Made by a program: the position numbers and the translations under genes
Part shown: positions 1-9,843 of the stretch, piece by piece
Layout of the letters: each line of letters starts with the position of its first letter
Numbering within the stretch: position 1 is the first letter of the stretch
Origin: CAYXLI01 sp964464925
GTDB taxonomy: Bacteria > Acidobacteriota > Terriglobia > Bryobacterales > Bryobacteraceae
Direction: 5' to 3'
Assembly (NCBI GenBank): GCA_964464925.1
Contig: CAYXLI010000005.1
Coordinates: 1-64,000, forward strand
DNA length: 64,000 bases
The notes under the pieces: model-generated
Databases searched by the model: none
Seen by the model: only the letters and a program-made list of their open reading frames with translations
What the model was told of the DNA's origin: nothing

Positions 1-82
1 CAATTCGCCCGCCCGAAATTTCCATTAGACTAGATCAATAAGAAACGTTCGTCACGTATATCGCACTGCCGGGAGTACGCCA

Positions 83-1300
83 ATGGACGAGGGGCCGATC
101 CTACAAGCTTTCATTCTTCTTTCTTTGGTCTTCGTCCCACTTCTCTCATCCTGCCGGACGCAAGCAAACCAAGCGGCTGGGCCGCCGCCTTCTTTTCCCG
201 TCACCGTAGCGAATGCCTCGATTGAGGAAACTCCGTTGGAGGTGCGCGTTGTGGGCGCGGTTGAGCCGTCTGCAAAGGTAGAGATTAAATCGCAAGTCGC
301 CGGCCAACTCTTGAAGACATACTTCACAGAAGGGCAGGACGTCAGACAGGGCCAGCCACTGTTGGAGATCGACCCGCAGCCTTACCTCGAGGCCCTTCAC
401 CAAGCGCAAGCCGCTGCGGAGCGCGACCGGGCTCAGATCGCGCAGTCGGAATTTGCGCTTCAAAAAGACCTAGTTCAATCCAAAGCGGCCGATGCCGAGG
501 CGGCGCGGTACGCCACTCTCGTGAAAGAGCGCCTCGTCTCAGAGCAGCAGGAACTGCAATACCGATCGAGCGCGGACGCCTTGAAGCAGGCAATCCTCGG
601 CGACCGGGCCGGGGTGGAAAGCGCGCGAGCCAGCCTGAAGGTGAACGAAGCTGCAGTGAGCCAGGCGAAGCTGAACCTGGGCTACTGCAGGATTCAGGCG
701 CCTATGTCCGGACGGGCGGGCAACCTGCTGGTGCATCCCGGGAATCTGGTGAAGGTCAACGATGCGCCGCTTGTCGTGATCAACCGGATTACGCCCGTCT
801 TCGTCAGCTTCAGTGTGCCCGAGAAACATCTAGAGGCGATCCGGCGGTATAGCGCTACACGGAAGCTGCGCGTGGATGTTATGCAGCGCGGCAATTCCGG
901 AGTGAAGACATCCGGGTACCTGAGCGTCATCGACAATACCGTGGACACGCAAACCGGTACGATCCGCCTGAAGGCCGTGTTCGAGAATGCGAACCGGCTC
1001 TTATGGCCGGGTCAGTTCGTCGATGTGATCCTGACGCTCAACGTTGGCCAGCAGACCACGGTGATTCCAGCGGAAGCCGTGCAGGCAGGGCAGAAAGGCC
1101 AGTTCGTTTACGTGGTGAAGGCCGATAAAACCGTGGAGCCCCGGATCGTTGCGGTGGGACGGAATCTGGAACGCAAGGTCATCATCGAGAGCGGAATCAA
1201 GGCAGGCGAGACGGTGGTTACGGACGGCCAGATGCTTCTTTTCCCCGGAGCCCACGTAGTGATCGCCTCGGCGCCTAAAGCGGATATTGGGGTGCAGTAA
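83..1300 (+). CDS. RND efflux periplasmic adaptor (membrane fusion lipoprotein)
   Basis: Periplasmic adaptor that links an inner-membrane RND pump to an outer-membrane channel. The 405-residue protein starts with a lipoprotein signal ending in a lipobox (LSSC, Cys24), so it is probably anchored in the inner membrane. A barrel-sandwich (lipoyl-like) half-motif lies around residues 67-98, an alpha-hairpin around 105-190, the returning lipoyl half (RIQAPMSG) near 205, and a beta-barrel segment (WPGQFVDV) near 315. The ATG is preceded by GGGAG at good spacing. The pump gene follows 15 bases downstream, so the two form an operon; no TolC gene is adjacent. The family (MdtA/MexE-like) is clear. The substrate cannot be told from sequence. 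Confidence 0.93.
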   Translation: MDEGPILQAFILLSLVFVPLLSSCRTQANQAAGPPPSFPVTVANASIEETPLEVRVVGAVEPSAKVEIKSQVAGQLLKTYFTEGQDVRQGQPLLEIDPQPYLEALHQAQAAAERDRAQIAQSEFALQKDLVQSKAADAEAARYATLVKERLVSEQQELQYRSSADALKQAILGDRAGVESARASLKVNEAAVSQAKLNLGYCRIQAPMSGRAGNLLVHPGNLVKVNDAPLVVINRITPVFVSFSVPEKHLEAIRRYSATRKLRVDVMQRGNSGVKTSGYLSVIDNTVDTQTGTIRLKAVFENANRLLWPGQFVDVILTLNVGQQTTVIPAEAVQAGQKGQFVYVVKADKTVEPRIVAVGRNLERKVIIESGIKAGETVVTDGQMLLFPGAHVVIASAPKADIGVQ

Positions 1301-1315
1301 CCGGAGGCGGCTGCG

Positions 1316-4300
1316 ATGCATTTCTCACGCATTTTTATCGAGCGCCCGATCATGACGACGCTGGTGGTCTTCGCGATCCTGCTGTTCGGCATTGTGGGTT
1401 ATCGCGCGCTGCCCGTGGCGGCGCTGCCGAGCGTTGAGTACCCCACGATTCAGGTCGGCGCAGGGCTGCCGGGCGCGGATCCGGAAACGATGGCATCGTC
1501 TGTGGCAACGCCGCTGGAGCGGGAGTTTTCCACGATAGCCGGGGTGAAGCAGATGAGTTCGTCGAACTCGCAGGGCGGCTCGACGATCACGGTGCAGTTT
1601 GACCTCAGCCGGAAGATCGATGAGGCCGCGCAGGATATTCAGGCCGCGATCTCACGCGCGGGCGGGCGCCTTCCTCCAAACATGCCGCGGCCGCCTTCGT
1701 ATGAGAAAGTAAATCCGGCCGAACAGCCGATTTTTTATCTCGCTCTGAGTTCTTCGACGGCGCCGTTTTACACCATCGACGAGTACGCGGAGACGCTTAT
1801 CGCACAACGGCTTTCGATGGTGAGCGGCGTCTCGCGGGTGCAGGTGTATGGCGCGCAGAAGTATGCCGTGCGGGTGCAGGTAAATCCGGACGAGCTTGCG
1901 GCACGCGGGCTGGGAATCGACGACGTGCAGAAAGCGATCGAGCAAAGCAATACGAATCTGCCGACGGGCAAGCTGTACGGCGAGCGGCAATCGTTTACGG
2001 TGATGTCGACGGGGCAATTGAGGAACGCGGCGGCATACCGGCCGCTGATCGTCGCGTACCGCAGCGGGGTTCCGATCCGCCTGGAAGAACTGGGGAACGT
2101 AATCGACGATGTCGAGAACAACAAATCCGCGAGCTGGTATGACGGTGTGCGCGGCATTATTCTTGCGATCCAAAAACAGCCGGGCACGAATACGGTAGAA
2201 GTAGCGGACAACATCCGGGAGCTTCTGCCCCAGTTGCGGCGGGCCATTCCTCCATCCGTCAACATGGAGGTTGCATTCGACTCGTCGAAGCAGATTCAGC
2301 AGTCCATCAACGATGTGAAGTTCACACTCCTGCTGACCGTATGCCTGGTGGTGATGGTGATCTTCCTGTTCCTGCGCAATGTTTCGGCGACACTGATTCC
2401 GGGCGCCGCAGTGCCGCTTTCGATAATCGGCACGTTCGCTGCGATGTACTTGCTGGGCTACAGCCTCAACAATCTCTCCTTGATGGCTTTGACCCTGTCA
2501 GTCGGCTTTGTGGTGGACGATGCGATTGTGATGCTGGAGAACATCGTGCGCCACATGGAAATGGGAGAGCCGCGCATGAAGGCGGCCTTGCTTGCCTCCA
2601 AAGAGATTGGCTTTACGATTCTGTCGATGACGGTGTCGCTGGTGGCGGTTTTCATACCCGTGCTCTTCATGGGCGGGATTGTGGGGAGGCTTCTGCACGA
2701 GTTTTCCGTCACGATCGCGCTGGCGATTCTGATCTCGGGCTTCGTTTCGCTGACCTTCACGCCGATGCTCGGCAGCCGTTTCCTGAAGATGGACCATGGC
2801 GAGGGACGAGGGCGCTTGCTGCTGGAACGAGCCTTCAATTGGATGGCGCGCACGTACGATCGCACGCTGCGGGTGGTGCTGCGGCATCAATTCATTACGT
2901 TAATGGCGGCAATTCTGCTGCTGATAGGAACCGTTTGGCTGTTCCACATTATGCCGACCGGTTTCATTCCGAGCCAGGACAGCGGGTTTTTCTTTGCCTT
3001 CACCATGGCCGGGCAGGACATATCGTTCGAATCGATGGCGCAGCACGAGTATGCGCTATCCGAAATCGCTCGCCATGACGCAAACATCAGCGACGTTGGC
3101 GTGTTCCTGATGGGAGGCAACCAGGGCGGCTTTTTCGCCAAGATGAAGCCACGCAGTGAGCGGGCGCTTTCGGTGGATGAGACGATTCTGGAACTGCGGC
3201 CCAAGTTTTTCCAGGTGCCGGGTATTCTGGCCTTCCCGCAAAACCCGCCGCCTATCACGGTCAGTGGCCAGTTCTCCACCAGCGCCTACCAGCTCACGCT
3301 GCAAAGCACGAATCTGAAGGATCTGTACGCATGGACGCCGCGCGTGGTGCAGGCGATGAGCACGATTCCGGGTTTCGTAGACGTGAACAGCGATCTGCAG
3401 GTCGCAAGTCCACAGGTGATGGTGGATATCGATCGCGAGCGGGCCCGGTCACTCGGGGTTACGCCGCAGCAGATTCAGGATGCGCTGATGAGTTCGTACG
3501 GCAACCGCCAGGTTTCGCTGATCTATGAACCGGCAGATGAGTATCAAGTAATTCTGGAGGTGCAGCCGCAATATCAGCGCACGCCCGACGCCCTATCAAA
3601 ACTGTATGTGCACTCTTCGCAGGGGACGCTGGTTCCGCTGGACTCGGTGGTCAGCGTGGCGCGCACGATGGGACCACTGAGCATCAGCCACTTCGGCCAG
3701 CTTCCGGCCGTTACGGTGTCGTTCAATCTGAAGCCGGGCTTCGCCCTTGGTCAAGCTGCCGATCAACTGGAGAGCTCGATACGGCAGATGCGAATGCCGT
3801 CGTCGGTGACGGCGAGTTTCCAGGGAACCGTGAGGGAGTTCCAGGAGTCATTCCGGAACCTGACGGTACTGCTGATCATTGCCGTTCTGGTGATCTACAT
3901 CGTGCTCGGGATCCTGTATGAGAGCTTCATTCACCCGATTACGATTCTGTCGGGGCTACCGTCCGCGGTTTTCGGCGCGCTATTGACGCTGCTGCTGTTT
4001 CACAAAGAGCTGGATCTGTATGCGTTTGTCGGGCTGATCATGCTTTTCGGCGTGGTTAAGAAGAACGCCATCATGATGATCGACTTCGCGATTCACGCGA
4101 AACACGAAGGGCTTGACGCGCATGAGGCCATTTACCGCGGCTGCCTGCTGCGCTTTCGTCCGATTATGATGACGACGGTAGCCGCGCTGTTCGGAACACT
4201 GCCGATAGCGCTTGGATACGGGGAGGGAGCGGACGCGCGGCAGCCGCTGGGGCTGGCGGTGGTGGGGGGGCTACTGGTTTCGCAGTTGTTGACGCTCTAC

Positions 4301-4402
4301 ATCACGCCGGTGATCTATTTGTACCTGGAGAGAGTTCAAGGCTGGTGGACAGGAGCGGCTACACGGCCGACGACGAAACCCCAGGCGATCGCGAGCGCAT
4401 AA
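1316..4402 (+). CDS. RND multidrug efflux pump (AcrB/MdtB type, HAE-1 family)
   Basis: Inner-membrane proton-driven trimeric efflux pump of 1028 residues, the normal length for the HAE-1 family. It opens with the typical cytoplasmic N-terminus and TM1 (FIERPIMTTL). TM4 carries the paired aspartates of the proton relay (VVDDAIVMLEN, Asp401/Asp402), and TM10 carries the partner lysine (VVKKNAIMM, Lys916). Two large periplasmic porter/docking loops lie between TM1-TM2 and TM7-TM8. It is co-transcribed with the adaptor just upstream (15-base gap) and converges with a response-regulator gene whose stop lies 4 bases away. Family assignment is firm; export of hydrophobic drugs or solvents is inference from the family. 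Confidence 0.95.
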   Translation: MHFSRIFIERPIMTTLVVFAILLFGIVGYRALPVAALPSVEYPTIQVGAGLPGADPETMASSVATPLEREFSTIAGVKQMSSSNSQGGSTITVQFDLSRKIDEAAQDIQAAISRAGGRLPPNMPRPPSYEKVNPAEQPIFYLALSSSTAPFYTIDEYAETLIAQRLSMVSGVSRVQVYGAQKYAVRVQVNPDELAARGLGIDDVQKAIEQSNTNLPTGKLYGERQSFTVMSTGQLRNAAAYRPLIVAYRSGVPIRLEELGNVIDDVENNKSASWYDGVRGIILAIQKQPGTNTVEVADNIRELLPQLRRAIPPSVNMEVAFDSSKQIQQSINDVKFTLLLTVCLVVMVIFLFLRNVSATLIPGAAVPLSIIGTFAAMYLLGYSLNNLSLMALTLSVGFVVDDAIVMLENIVRHMEMGEPRMKAALLASKEIGFTILSMTVSLVAVFIPVLFMGGIVGRLLHEFSVTIALAILISGFVSLTFTPMLGSRFLKMDHGEGRGRLLLERAFNWMARTYDRTLRVVLRHQFITLMAAILLLIGTVWLFHIMPTGFIPSQDSGFFFAFTMAGQDISFESMAQHEYALSEIARHDANISDVGVFLMGGNQGGFFAKMKPRSERALSVDETILELRPKFFQVPGILAFPQNPPPITVSGQFSTSAYQLTLQSTNLKDLYAWTPRVVQAMSTIPGFVDVNSDLQVASPQVMVDIDRERARSLGVTPQQIQDALMSSYGNRQVSLIYEPADEYQVILEVQPQYQRTPDALSKLYVHSSQGTLVPLDSVVSVARTMGPLSISHFGQLPAVTVSFNLKPGFALGQAADQLESSIRQMRMPSSVTASFQGTVREFQESFRNLTVLLIIAVLVIYIVLGILYESFIHPITILSGLPSAVFGALLTLLLFHKELDLYAFVGLIMLFGVVKKNAIMMIDFAIHAKHEGLDAHEAIYRGCLLRFRPIMMTTVAALFGTLPIALGYGEGADARQPLGLAVVGGLLVSQLLTLYITPVIYLYLERVQGWWTGAATRPTTKPQAIASA

Positions 4403-4406
4403 GCGG

Positions 4407-4835
4407 TTAGTCAGGTAGACGCGCGGTATGCATCCAAAACCGATCAATTTCCCGAAGCAACTGCAAGTTGCTGTCGAGATCCGAGGGTTTACTGATGTAT
4501 GCATTCGCGCGTTCGCCGTAGCAGGCGTCTATGTCCGTCCGGCTTTGGGAACTGGATAGGATAATCACGGGAATGGCGCGCAACTCCGGATCTCCCTTGA
4601 TCTCCCGCAGGACTTCGCAACCGTTCATCCCGGCCATATTCAAATCCAGGAGAATCAGTTGAGGCCGCGGGGCGAGTTCGTAGGGGGGGCGACTATAGAG
4701 GAAATCGAGCGCTTTGGTCCCGTCGGGGACGTGGTGTAACCTATGCGGCTGGTTGAGTTCCTTCATCAGAACCTCAAGCAGCCGGACCTGGCCGATATCG
4801 TCGTCGACGATCAATAGATTGAAGGCGCGGTTCAT
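4407..4835 (-). CDS. Single-domain response regulator (Rcp1-like receiver)
   Basis: Stand-alone receiver domain of 142 residues with no output domain. The acidic pair (VDDD), phospho-acceptor Asp in LLDLNM, switch Ser in ILSSS and Lys in SKPSD are all present. The insertion after the acidic pocket and the proline-rich PPYELAPRPQ loop resemble Rcp1-type regulators that pair with phytochrome-like or large PAS kinases. I chose the ATG after a GGGGAAGGAG stretch; a GTG 24 bases further upstream is possible. It lies divergent from the CheB/CheR/PAS kinase gene and may be one of its phosphorylation targets (inference). Confidence 0.88.
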   Translation of the reverse strand: MNRAFNLLIVDDDIGQVRLLEVLMKELNQPHRLHHVPDGTKALDFLYSRPPYELAPRPQLILLDLNMAGMNGCEVLREIKGDPELRAIPVIILSSSQSRTDIDACYGERANAYISKPSDLDSNLQLLREIDRFWMHTARLPD

Positions 4836-4995
4836 AAAATGCGATGCTCCTTCCCCCACTGAGTGTTCGAAGCGGAAAAGGTGACCCCCAAGTTTACTAC
4901 TAACTAATAGATGGACGCTGACGGAGGAATTGTGCTCCCACTATCTTGTTCAGGGGACGTTACCGTGCGAAAGCGCGGCTAGGAGCCTATACTGA

Positions 4996-7900
4996 ATGCA
5001 CAGCCGAAACAGGATCGATCGGAGGTTGCAAAAGCGGCAGCCGAACTTATCAACAATGGACCACTTAGAAGCACCTGAATCGTCAGATAAGCAGCCCACC
5101 TCAACGACGGGTATTGTAACGGAATCCGATAGCAGCCCTCCGCGCGGCAACCCCTTTCCAATTGTCGGAATCGGTGCGTCGGCGGGCGGGCTACAAGCGT
5201 TTCAGGAACTGCTTTCGACGGTGCCTCCACACACGGGCATGGCGTTTGTTCTTGTTCAACATCTCGATCCACAGCACGAGAGCCTGCTTCCAGAGCTGCT
5301 TTCGGCGTCGACCAAGATGCCCGTTCTCACCGTTCATGACCGGATGACTGTTGAGCCTGAACGAGTTTATGTGATTCCGCCGAACACGAGCATGGAGCTT
5401 GAGGACGGGCAATTGAGGCTAGTATCCCGTGAACCCGGCCTGCATCTCCCGATCGATATCTTCTTCCGCTCGCTCGCGAAAGTGCAGGGGAGCCGGGCCA
5501 TCGGCGTGGTCCTTTCCGGGAACGCATCCGACGGTAGTCTGGGGATTCGAGCGATCAAATCGGAATGCGGCATTACGTTCGCGCAGGACGAAGTGACGGC
5601 TCGTTTTGGAGGCATGCCGCGTAACGCAGTTGCGACAGGGGCTATCGATTATGTTTTGCCTCCTGACGAGATCGGTAGAGAGCTGGGTGTTCTGGGGCGC
5701 CATCCGTATCTGATACCGAGCCAGCCAGGCGATGCGCAATCGGAAACTTTGCCACAAGGCAAGAGCGAGCTGAAACGCATCTTTGCACTGCTGCTCGCGG
5801 GGACAAAGGTAGACTTCTCGCGGTACAAGCCCACCACCATCCGCCGCCGGATCGGCCGCCGAATGATGGTACTGCGCATCGAGACCATGGCAGAGTACGC
5901 GCACTATATCGAACAGAACCAAGGAGAACTGCGCGAACTTTACCGTGACTTACTGATCAGCGTAACGATTTTTTTCCGCGATCCAAGCAGCTTCCAAGCT
6001 TTGAGCGGGCTGCTTTCGACTGCGCTCACCGAGCGGGCACAGAATCAGCAGGCGGTTCGCATCTGGGTGCCGGGATGTGCAACCGGAGAGGAGGTCTACT
6101 CACTCGCGATTTGCGTGCACGAACTGCTGCAGGAGAAACACGTCAATGTGCCTGTACAGATGTTCGGCACTGACATCAGCGAGGTGGCGATCGAGCGAGC
6201 CCGTCATGGTATCTATTCGAGTGTCATCACGGAGAACATCTCCGAGGAGCGGCTGAGGCGGTTTTTCATGAAAGCCGACGGGGGCTATCAGATCAACAAA
6301 GTCATCCGAGAGAGCTGCATTTTCGCCCGCCACGACGTGACGAAAGACCCGCCGTTTTCCAATCTGGACCTGATCAGTTGCCGAAACCTGCTTATCTATC
6401 TGGACCAGTCTGCGCAACGCCGGGTGCTTCCGGTCTTTCACTACGCCTTACGACCTACGGGCCTGCTGATGCTCGGGAGCGCGGAGACGACAGGGGCGGC
6501 GCCGGACCTGTTTGCAGCGGTCGACAAGCAGCATCGAATTTATACACGTAAGGCCGCATCCACCCGGCCTTCGCTGGATCTGACGACAGTGAGCCCACCA
6601 CCGCTGGGCGACGCCAGTACGGATCGAAACCGCGCCGGGGCGTTTGGCAGTGTGGACCTGCAGAAGAAGCTGGAACGTTTAATCCAGAGCAACTATTCGC
6701 CGAACGCGGTAGTCGTAGATAACGACTTGCAGATCATTCAGTTTCGGGGGCACACAAGTCCATACATCGATCCATCGCCGGGTGAGGCGAGCCTGCACGT
6801 GCTGCGCATGGCGAGGGAAAGTCTCGTTTTGCCACTGCGGCGTGCCTTAAAAAACGCGGCTGAGAGCAACGTGACGATCCGCGAGACCCGAGTCCCACTG
6901 GACATAAATGGAGAACATCAGGAAATCACATTGGAAGTAACACCGCTGCTCGGTACCGGGGAACGGTTATACCTGATCGTTTTCGCGCGGGAACCACAAC
7001 CGGACGCGCCGGGCACCGCTGCTGCTGAAACAGCGTCCTTGCCGGCGGACGAACAGCTCAGGAAGATGCACCGTGAACTCACTGAGACCCGCGAACACTT
7101 GCGCAGTCTTACCGAAGAGTACGAAGCAAGCGCCGAGGAGTTCCGGGCCGCAAATGAAGAGGCGAGGAGCGCAAACGAAGAACTGCAGTCTACCAACGAG
7201 GAGCTTGGGACTACAAAGGAAGAGCTGCAGTCAACAAACGAAGAACTGACGACGGTGAACGAGGAGCTGCAAAACCGGAATCATGAGTTGAGCGCCACCA
7301 ATAGCGACCTCAAGAACCTGTTGAGCGCGGTAACGGTAGCCATCATCATGGTGGATTCCGATCTCCGGGTTCGCCGGTTCAATACAGCGGCTGGAGGTTT
7401 GTTGACGCTTGGACCTCTCGACATCGGGCGGCCCGTGGGTCATATCCGAGGCCATATCGAGACACCGCGCCTGGAAGAGCAGGTGAAGACTGTCATCGAG
7501 TCTCTTCATGCGATCACGGAAGAGATTCAAGACGAAAGCGGCTGCTGGTATTCCGTCGGGATCCGTCCCTATCGGACGCTCGACGACCGGATAGCGGGAG
7601 CCGTGATCACATTCCAAGATATCGATCCGTTGAAACGCGGACTGCAGGCGGCGCAAGAAGCGCGCGACTACGCAGAAGGCATGATCGAAACCGTTCGCGA
7701 GCCTCTCGTGGTCCTGGACTCGGATCTTCGGGTACTCCGTGCCACCAGCGCGTTCTATGAGACCTTTCTGGTCTCGCGTGAGGAGACGGAGGGGCGTTTT
7801 TTATACGACCTTGGCAACGGGCAGTGGAATCGGCCACGGCTTCGCGAATTGCTGGGCACAGCTCTATTCCGATCCGAGCCCTTCCATGACTTCGAAGTAG

Positions 7901-9438
7901 AGCACGACTTTCCGCACATAGGGCGCCGGACCATGCGGCTCAACGGGCGGCGTATCGCACGCCCTGACGCGCAGCACCGCTCGCTCCTTTTATCAATCGA
8001 AGATGTCAGCGAACGGCGGGAAATTGCGGAGATCCGATTCCAGCGGCTGTTTGAGACTGCGAAAGACGGAATCGTTGTGATCGATGTGGAAACGGAAACC
8101 GTGCTGGACGTGAACCCGTTCTTTCTGGAACTCACCGGATTCGCGCGCGAGGACCTTGTAGGCAAACGCGTCGCTGATGCCGGCCGAATGCTTGGTCTCA
8201 CCCGGGTAGACACGCTAGTATCCGAAACGCGTGAACAGGAGATCGTGCGGCACGATGACGTGGAGATCTCAACGCGCGACCGCGGCAGCATCAGTATAGA
8301 TGTGGTCGGCAACCAATATTACGTTGGCAGCCAGCCCGTGATCCAGCTCAATGTTCGCGATATCTCGCCACGGAAACAGGCCGCAAAAGCATTACGTGAA
8401 AGCGAGGAGCGATTCCGTCTGCTCGTGGAAAGCGTCCGCGATTATGCGCTGGTTCAGTTGGATGGCGATGGAGTGATTCTGACCTGGAACACGGGTGCGG
8501 AGCGGCTGCTTGGCTGGGGCGAACGGGAAGCAATCGGCAGGCATTCCAGCATGCTTTTCGTACCTGACGACATCACGAAGGGCGAACCGGAGCGAGAACT
8601 GGAGTTAGCGCGTAAGAACGGACGCGCAGAGGACGAGCGGTGGCACATACGGAAAGACGGCAGCCGCTTTTTCGCCAGTGGAGTGCTGTCTCAGGTCTGT
8701 GACGAAAATGGGAACCTGCTTGGTTTCGCGAAGATCATGCGAGACATCACGGCTTGGAAGCGGCAGGAAGAACAGCTACAGCGGTCTGTGGAAGAGAAAA
8801 GCATGCTGGTGCGCGAGATCCATCACCGGGTAAAGAACAACCTGCAGGTCATCGTGAGCCTTCTGAGCCTGCAATCGAATCACACCGACGATCCCCGGAT
8901 TCTCTCGGCATTTGAGGAGACGGAAGGCCGTGTGAAGGCCATTGCACGCATTCATGAGCGATTGTACACATCGGACGACCTGGGCGAAGTGGAATTTGCT
9001 TCGTACTTAACGAATCTGACGCGCGAGTTGTTGAAACTTCACTCCACGGTTCCTGACCAGGTCTCGCTCGATCTGAAGGTGGATGAGATGGTGCTCCGGA
9101 TCGAACAGGCTATTCCGTTGGGATTAATCGCGAACGAATTGCTTGTCAACAGTTTGAAACATGGTTTAAAAGGGGGGCCGGGGCGTCTTCAGGTCACCCT
9201 GGCTTACGAAGAGGGCAGCTTTCATCCTGAATCCGGCGAGACGAGGGACGACGGGTGGGCATTTGTGCGCGTCGCGGACAGCGGCCCTGGATTGCCCGCC
9301 GAACTCGACATCTCACGAACAGATTCGATGGGCTTTCGTCTGGTGACTCTGTTAGTACGTCAATTGCGCGGGCGGTTGGACGCCGGGGCTGGTCCGGGTG
9401 CCAGGTTGACAGTCAGCTTCCCGTTGAAGCACATTTAG
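4996..9438 (+). CDS. CheB-CheR-PAS hybrid sensor histidine kinase (HisKA_2 type)
   Basis: Very large cytoplasmic signalling protein (1480 residues, no TM segment). Domains in order: CheB methylesterase (about 55-235; nucleophile Ser62 in GASAGG, His in VQHLDP, Asp in NASDGS), CheR methyltransferase (about 255-520; SAM-binding GCATGEE), a long coiled coil (about 690-775) of repeated NEELQSTNEEL units, about four PAS domains, then a HisKA_2 dimerisation domain (EIHHRVKNN, His1276/1277) and a HATPase domain (NELLVNSLKHG, DSGPGL). AGGAG ten bases before the ATG supports this start. No chemoreceptors or flagellar genes lie nearby, so the CheB/CheR halves may act within the kinase rather than in chemotaxis. 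The next gene is a receiver protein, its likely partner. Confidence 0.93.
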   Translation: MHSRNRIDRRLQKRQPNLSTMDHLEAPESSDKQPTSTTGIVTESDSSPPRGNPFPIVGIGASAGGLQAFQELLSTVPPHTGMAFVLVQHLDPQHESLLPELLSASTKMPVLTVHDRMTVEPERVYVIPPNTSMELEDGQLRLVSREPGLHLPIDIFFRSLAKVQGSRAIGVVLSGNASDGSLGIRAIKSECGITFAQDEVTARFGGMPRNAVATGAIDYVLPPDEIGRELGVLGRHPYLIPSQPGDAQSETLPQGKSELKRIFALLLAGTKVDFSRYKPTTIRRRIGRRMMVLRIETMAEYAHYIEQNQGELRELYRDLLISVTIFFRDPSSFQALSGLLSTALTERAQNQQAVRIWVPGCATGEEVYSLAICVHELLQEKHVNVPVQMFGTDISEVAIERARHGIYSSVITENISEERLRRFFMKADGGYQINKVIRESCIFARHDVTKDPPFSNLDLISCRNLLIYLDQSAQRRVLPVFHYALRPTGLLMLGSAETTGAAPDLFAAVDKQHRIYTRKAASTRPSLDLTTVSPPPLGDASTDRNRAGAFGSVDLQKKLERLIQSNYSPNAVVVDNDLQIIQFRGHTSPYIDPSPGEASLHVLRMARESLVLPLRRALKNAAESNVTIRETRVPLDINGEHQEITLEVTPLLGTGERLYLIVFAREPQPDAPGTAAAETASLPADEQLRKMHRELTETREHLRSLTEEYEASAEEFRAANEEARSANEELQSTNEELGTTKEELQSTNEELTTVNEELQNRNHELSATNSDLKNLLSAVTVAIIMVDSDLRVRRFNTAAGGLLTLGPLDIGRPVGHIRGHIETPRLEEQVKTVIESLHAITEEIQDESGCWYSVGIRPYRTLDDRIAGAVITFQDIDPLKRGLQAAQEARDYAEGMIETVREPLVVLDSDLRVLRATSAFYETFLVSREETEGRFLYDLGNGQWNRPRLRELLGTALFRSEPFHDFEVEHDFPHIGRRTMRLNGRRIARPDAQHRSLLLSIEDVSERREIAEIRFQRLFETAKDGIVVIDVETETVLDVNPFFLELTGFAREDLVGKRVADAGRMLGLTRVDTLVSETREQEIVRHDDVEISTRDRGSISIDVVGNQYYVGSQPVIQLNVRDISPRKQAAKALRESEERFRLLVESVRDYALVQLDGDGVILTWNTGAERLLGWGEREAIGRHSSMLFVPDDITKGEPERELELARKNGRAEDERWHIRKDGSRFFASGVLSQVCDENGNLLGFAKIMRDITAWKRQEEQLQRSVEEKSMLVREIHHRVKNNLQVIVSLLSLQSNHTDDPRILSAFEETEGRVKAIARIHERLYTSDDLGEVEFASYLTNLTRELLKLHSTVPDQVSLDLKVDEMVLRIEQAIPLGLIANELLVNSLKHGLKGGPGRLQVTLAYEEGSFHPESGETRDDGWAFVRVADSGPGLPAELDISRTDSMGFRLVTLLVRQLRGRLDAGAGPGARLTVSFPLKHI

Positions 9439-9465
9439 ATTCGACCCGAGCAAAAGGAGACGCCA

Positions 9466-9843
9466 GTGGCTGTACGTATTTTGATTGTGGAAGACGAGCA
9501 GATCGTAGCTGCTGACATCGAATCGAAGCTGAGGCGAATGGGTTACGACGTAGTGGCGATAGCCGCTTCCGGGGAGGAAGCGATGCTCATGGCCGACCAG
9601 TGGCGGCCTGAGGTTGTTCTCATGGATATTCAGCTCCAGGGAAAATTGGGCGGCACTGAGGCAGCAAAAGCGATTCAGCGGAATACGGGCGCGCAGATTA
9701 TTTTCGTCACGGCATATGCGGCTGTGTTCCTCCGGGATCCGACACAGATGCAGCCACCTGGCATATGCCTGAGCAAACCGTTCTCGCAAGATCAGTTGGA
9801 GGCGGCTCTGGACGTGGTCGTAAGAAAGCCTCTTGAACATTGA
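9466..9843 (+). CDS. Single-domain response regulator
   Basis: Receiver-only protein of 125 residues starting at GTG after a good AAGGAGA ribosome-binding site. It has the acidic pair (VEDEQ), phospho-Asp in LMDIQL, switch Thr in FVTAYA and Lys in LSKPF. It follows the giant PAS kinase by 27 bases and is surely in the same operon. HisKA_2 kinases commonly signal to small receivers of this kind. With no DNA-binding domain the output must go through another protein, perhaps by phosphotransfer. Its stop overlaps the proposed TTG start of the TonB receptor gene. Confidence 0.9.
   Translation: MAVRILIVEDEQIVAADIESKLRRMGYDVVAIAASGEEAMLMADQWRPEVVLMDIQLQGKLGGTEAAKAIQRNTGAQIIFVTAYAAVFLRDPTQMQPPGICLSKPFSQDQLEAALDVVVRKPLEH

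Noticed and set aside
2341..3078. 245-residue frame within the first RND pump gene
   Set aside because: Same strand, other phase, inside a complete pump sequence; no motifs.
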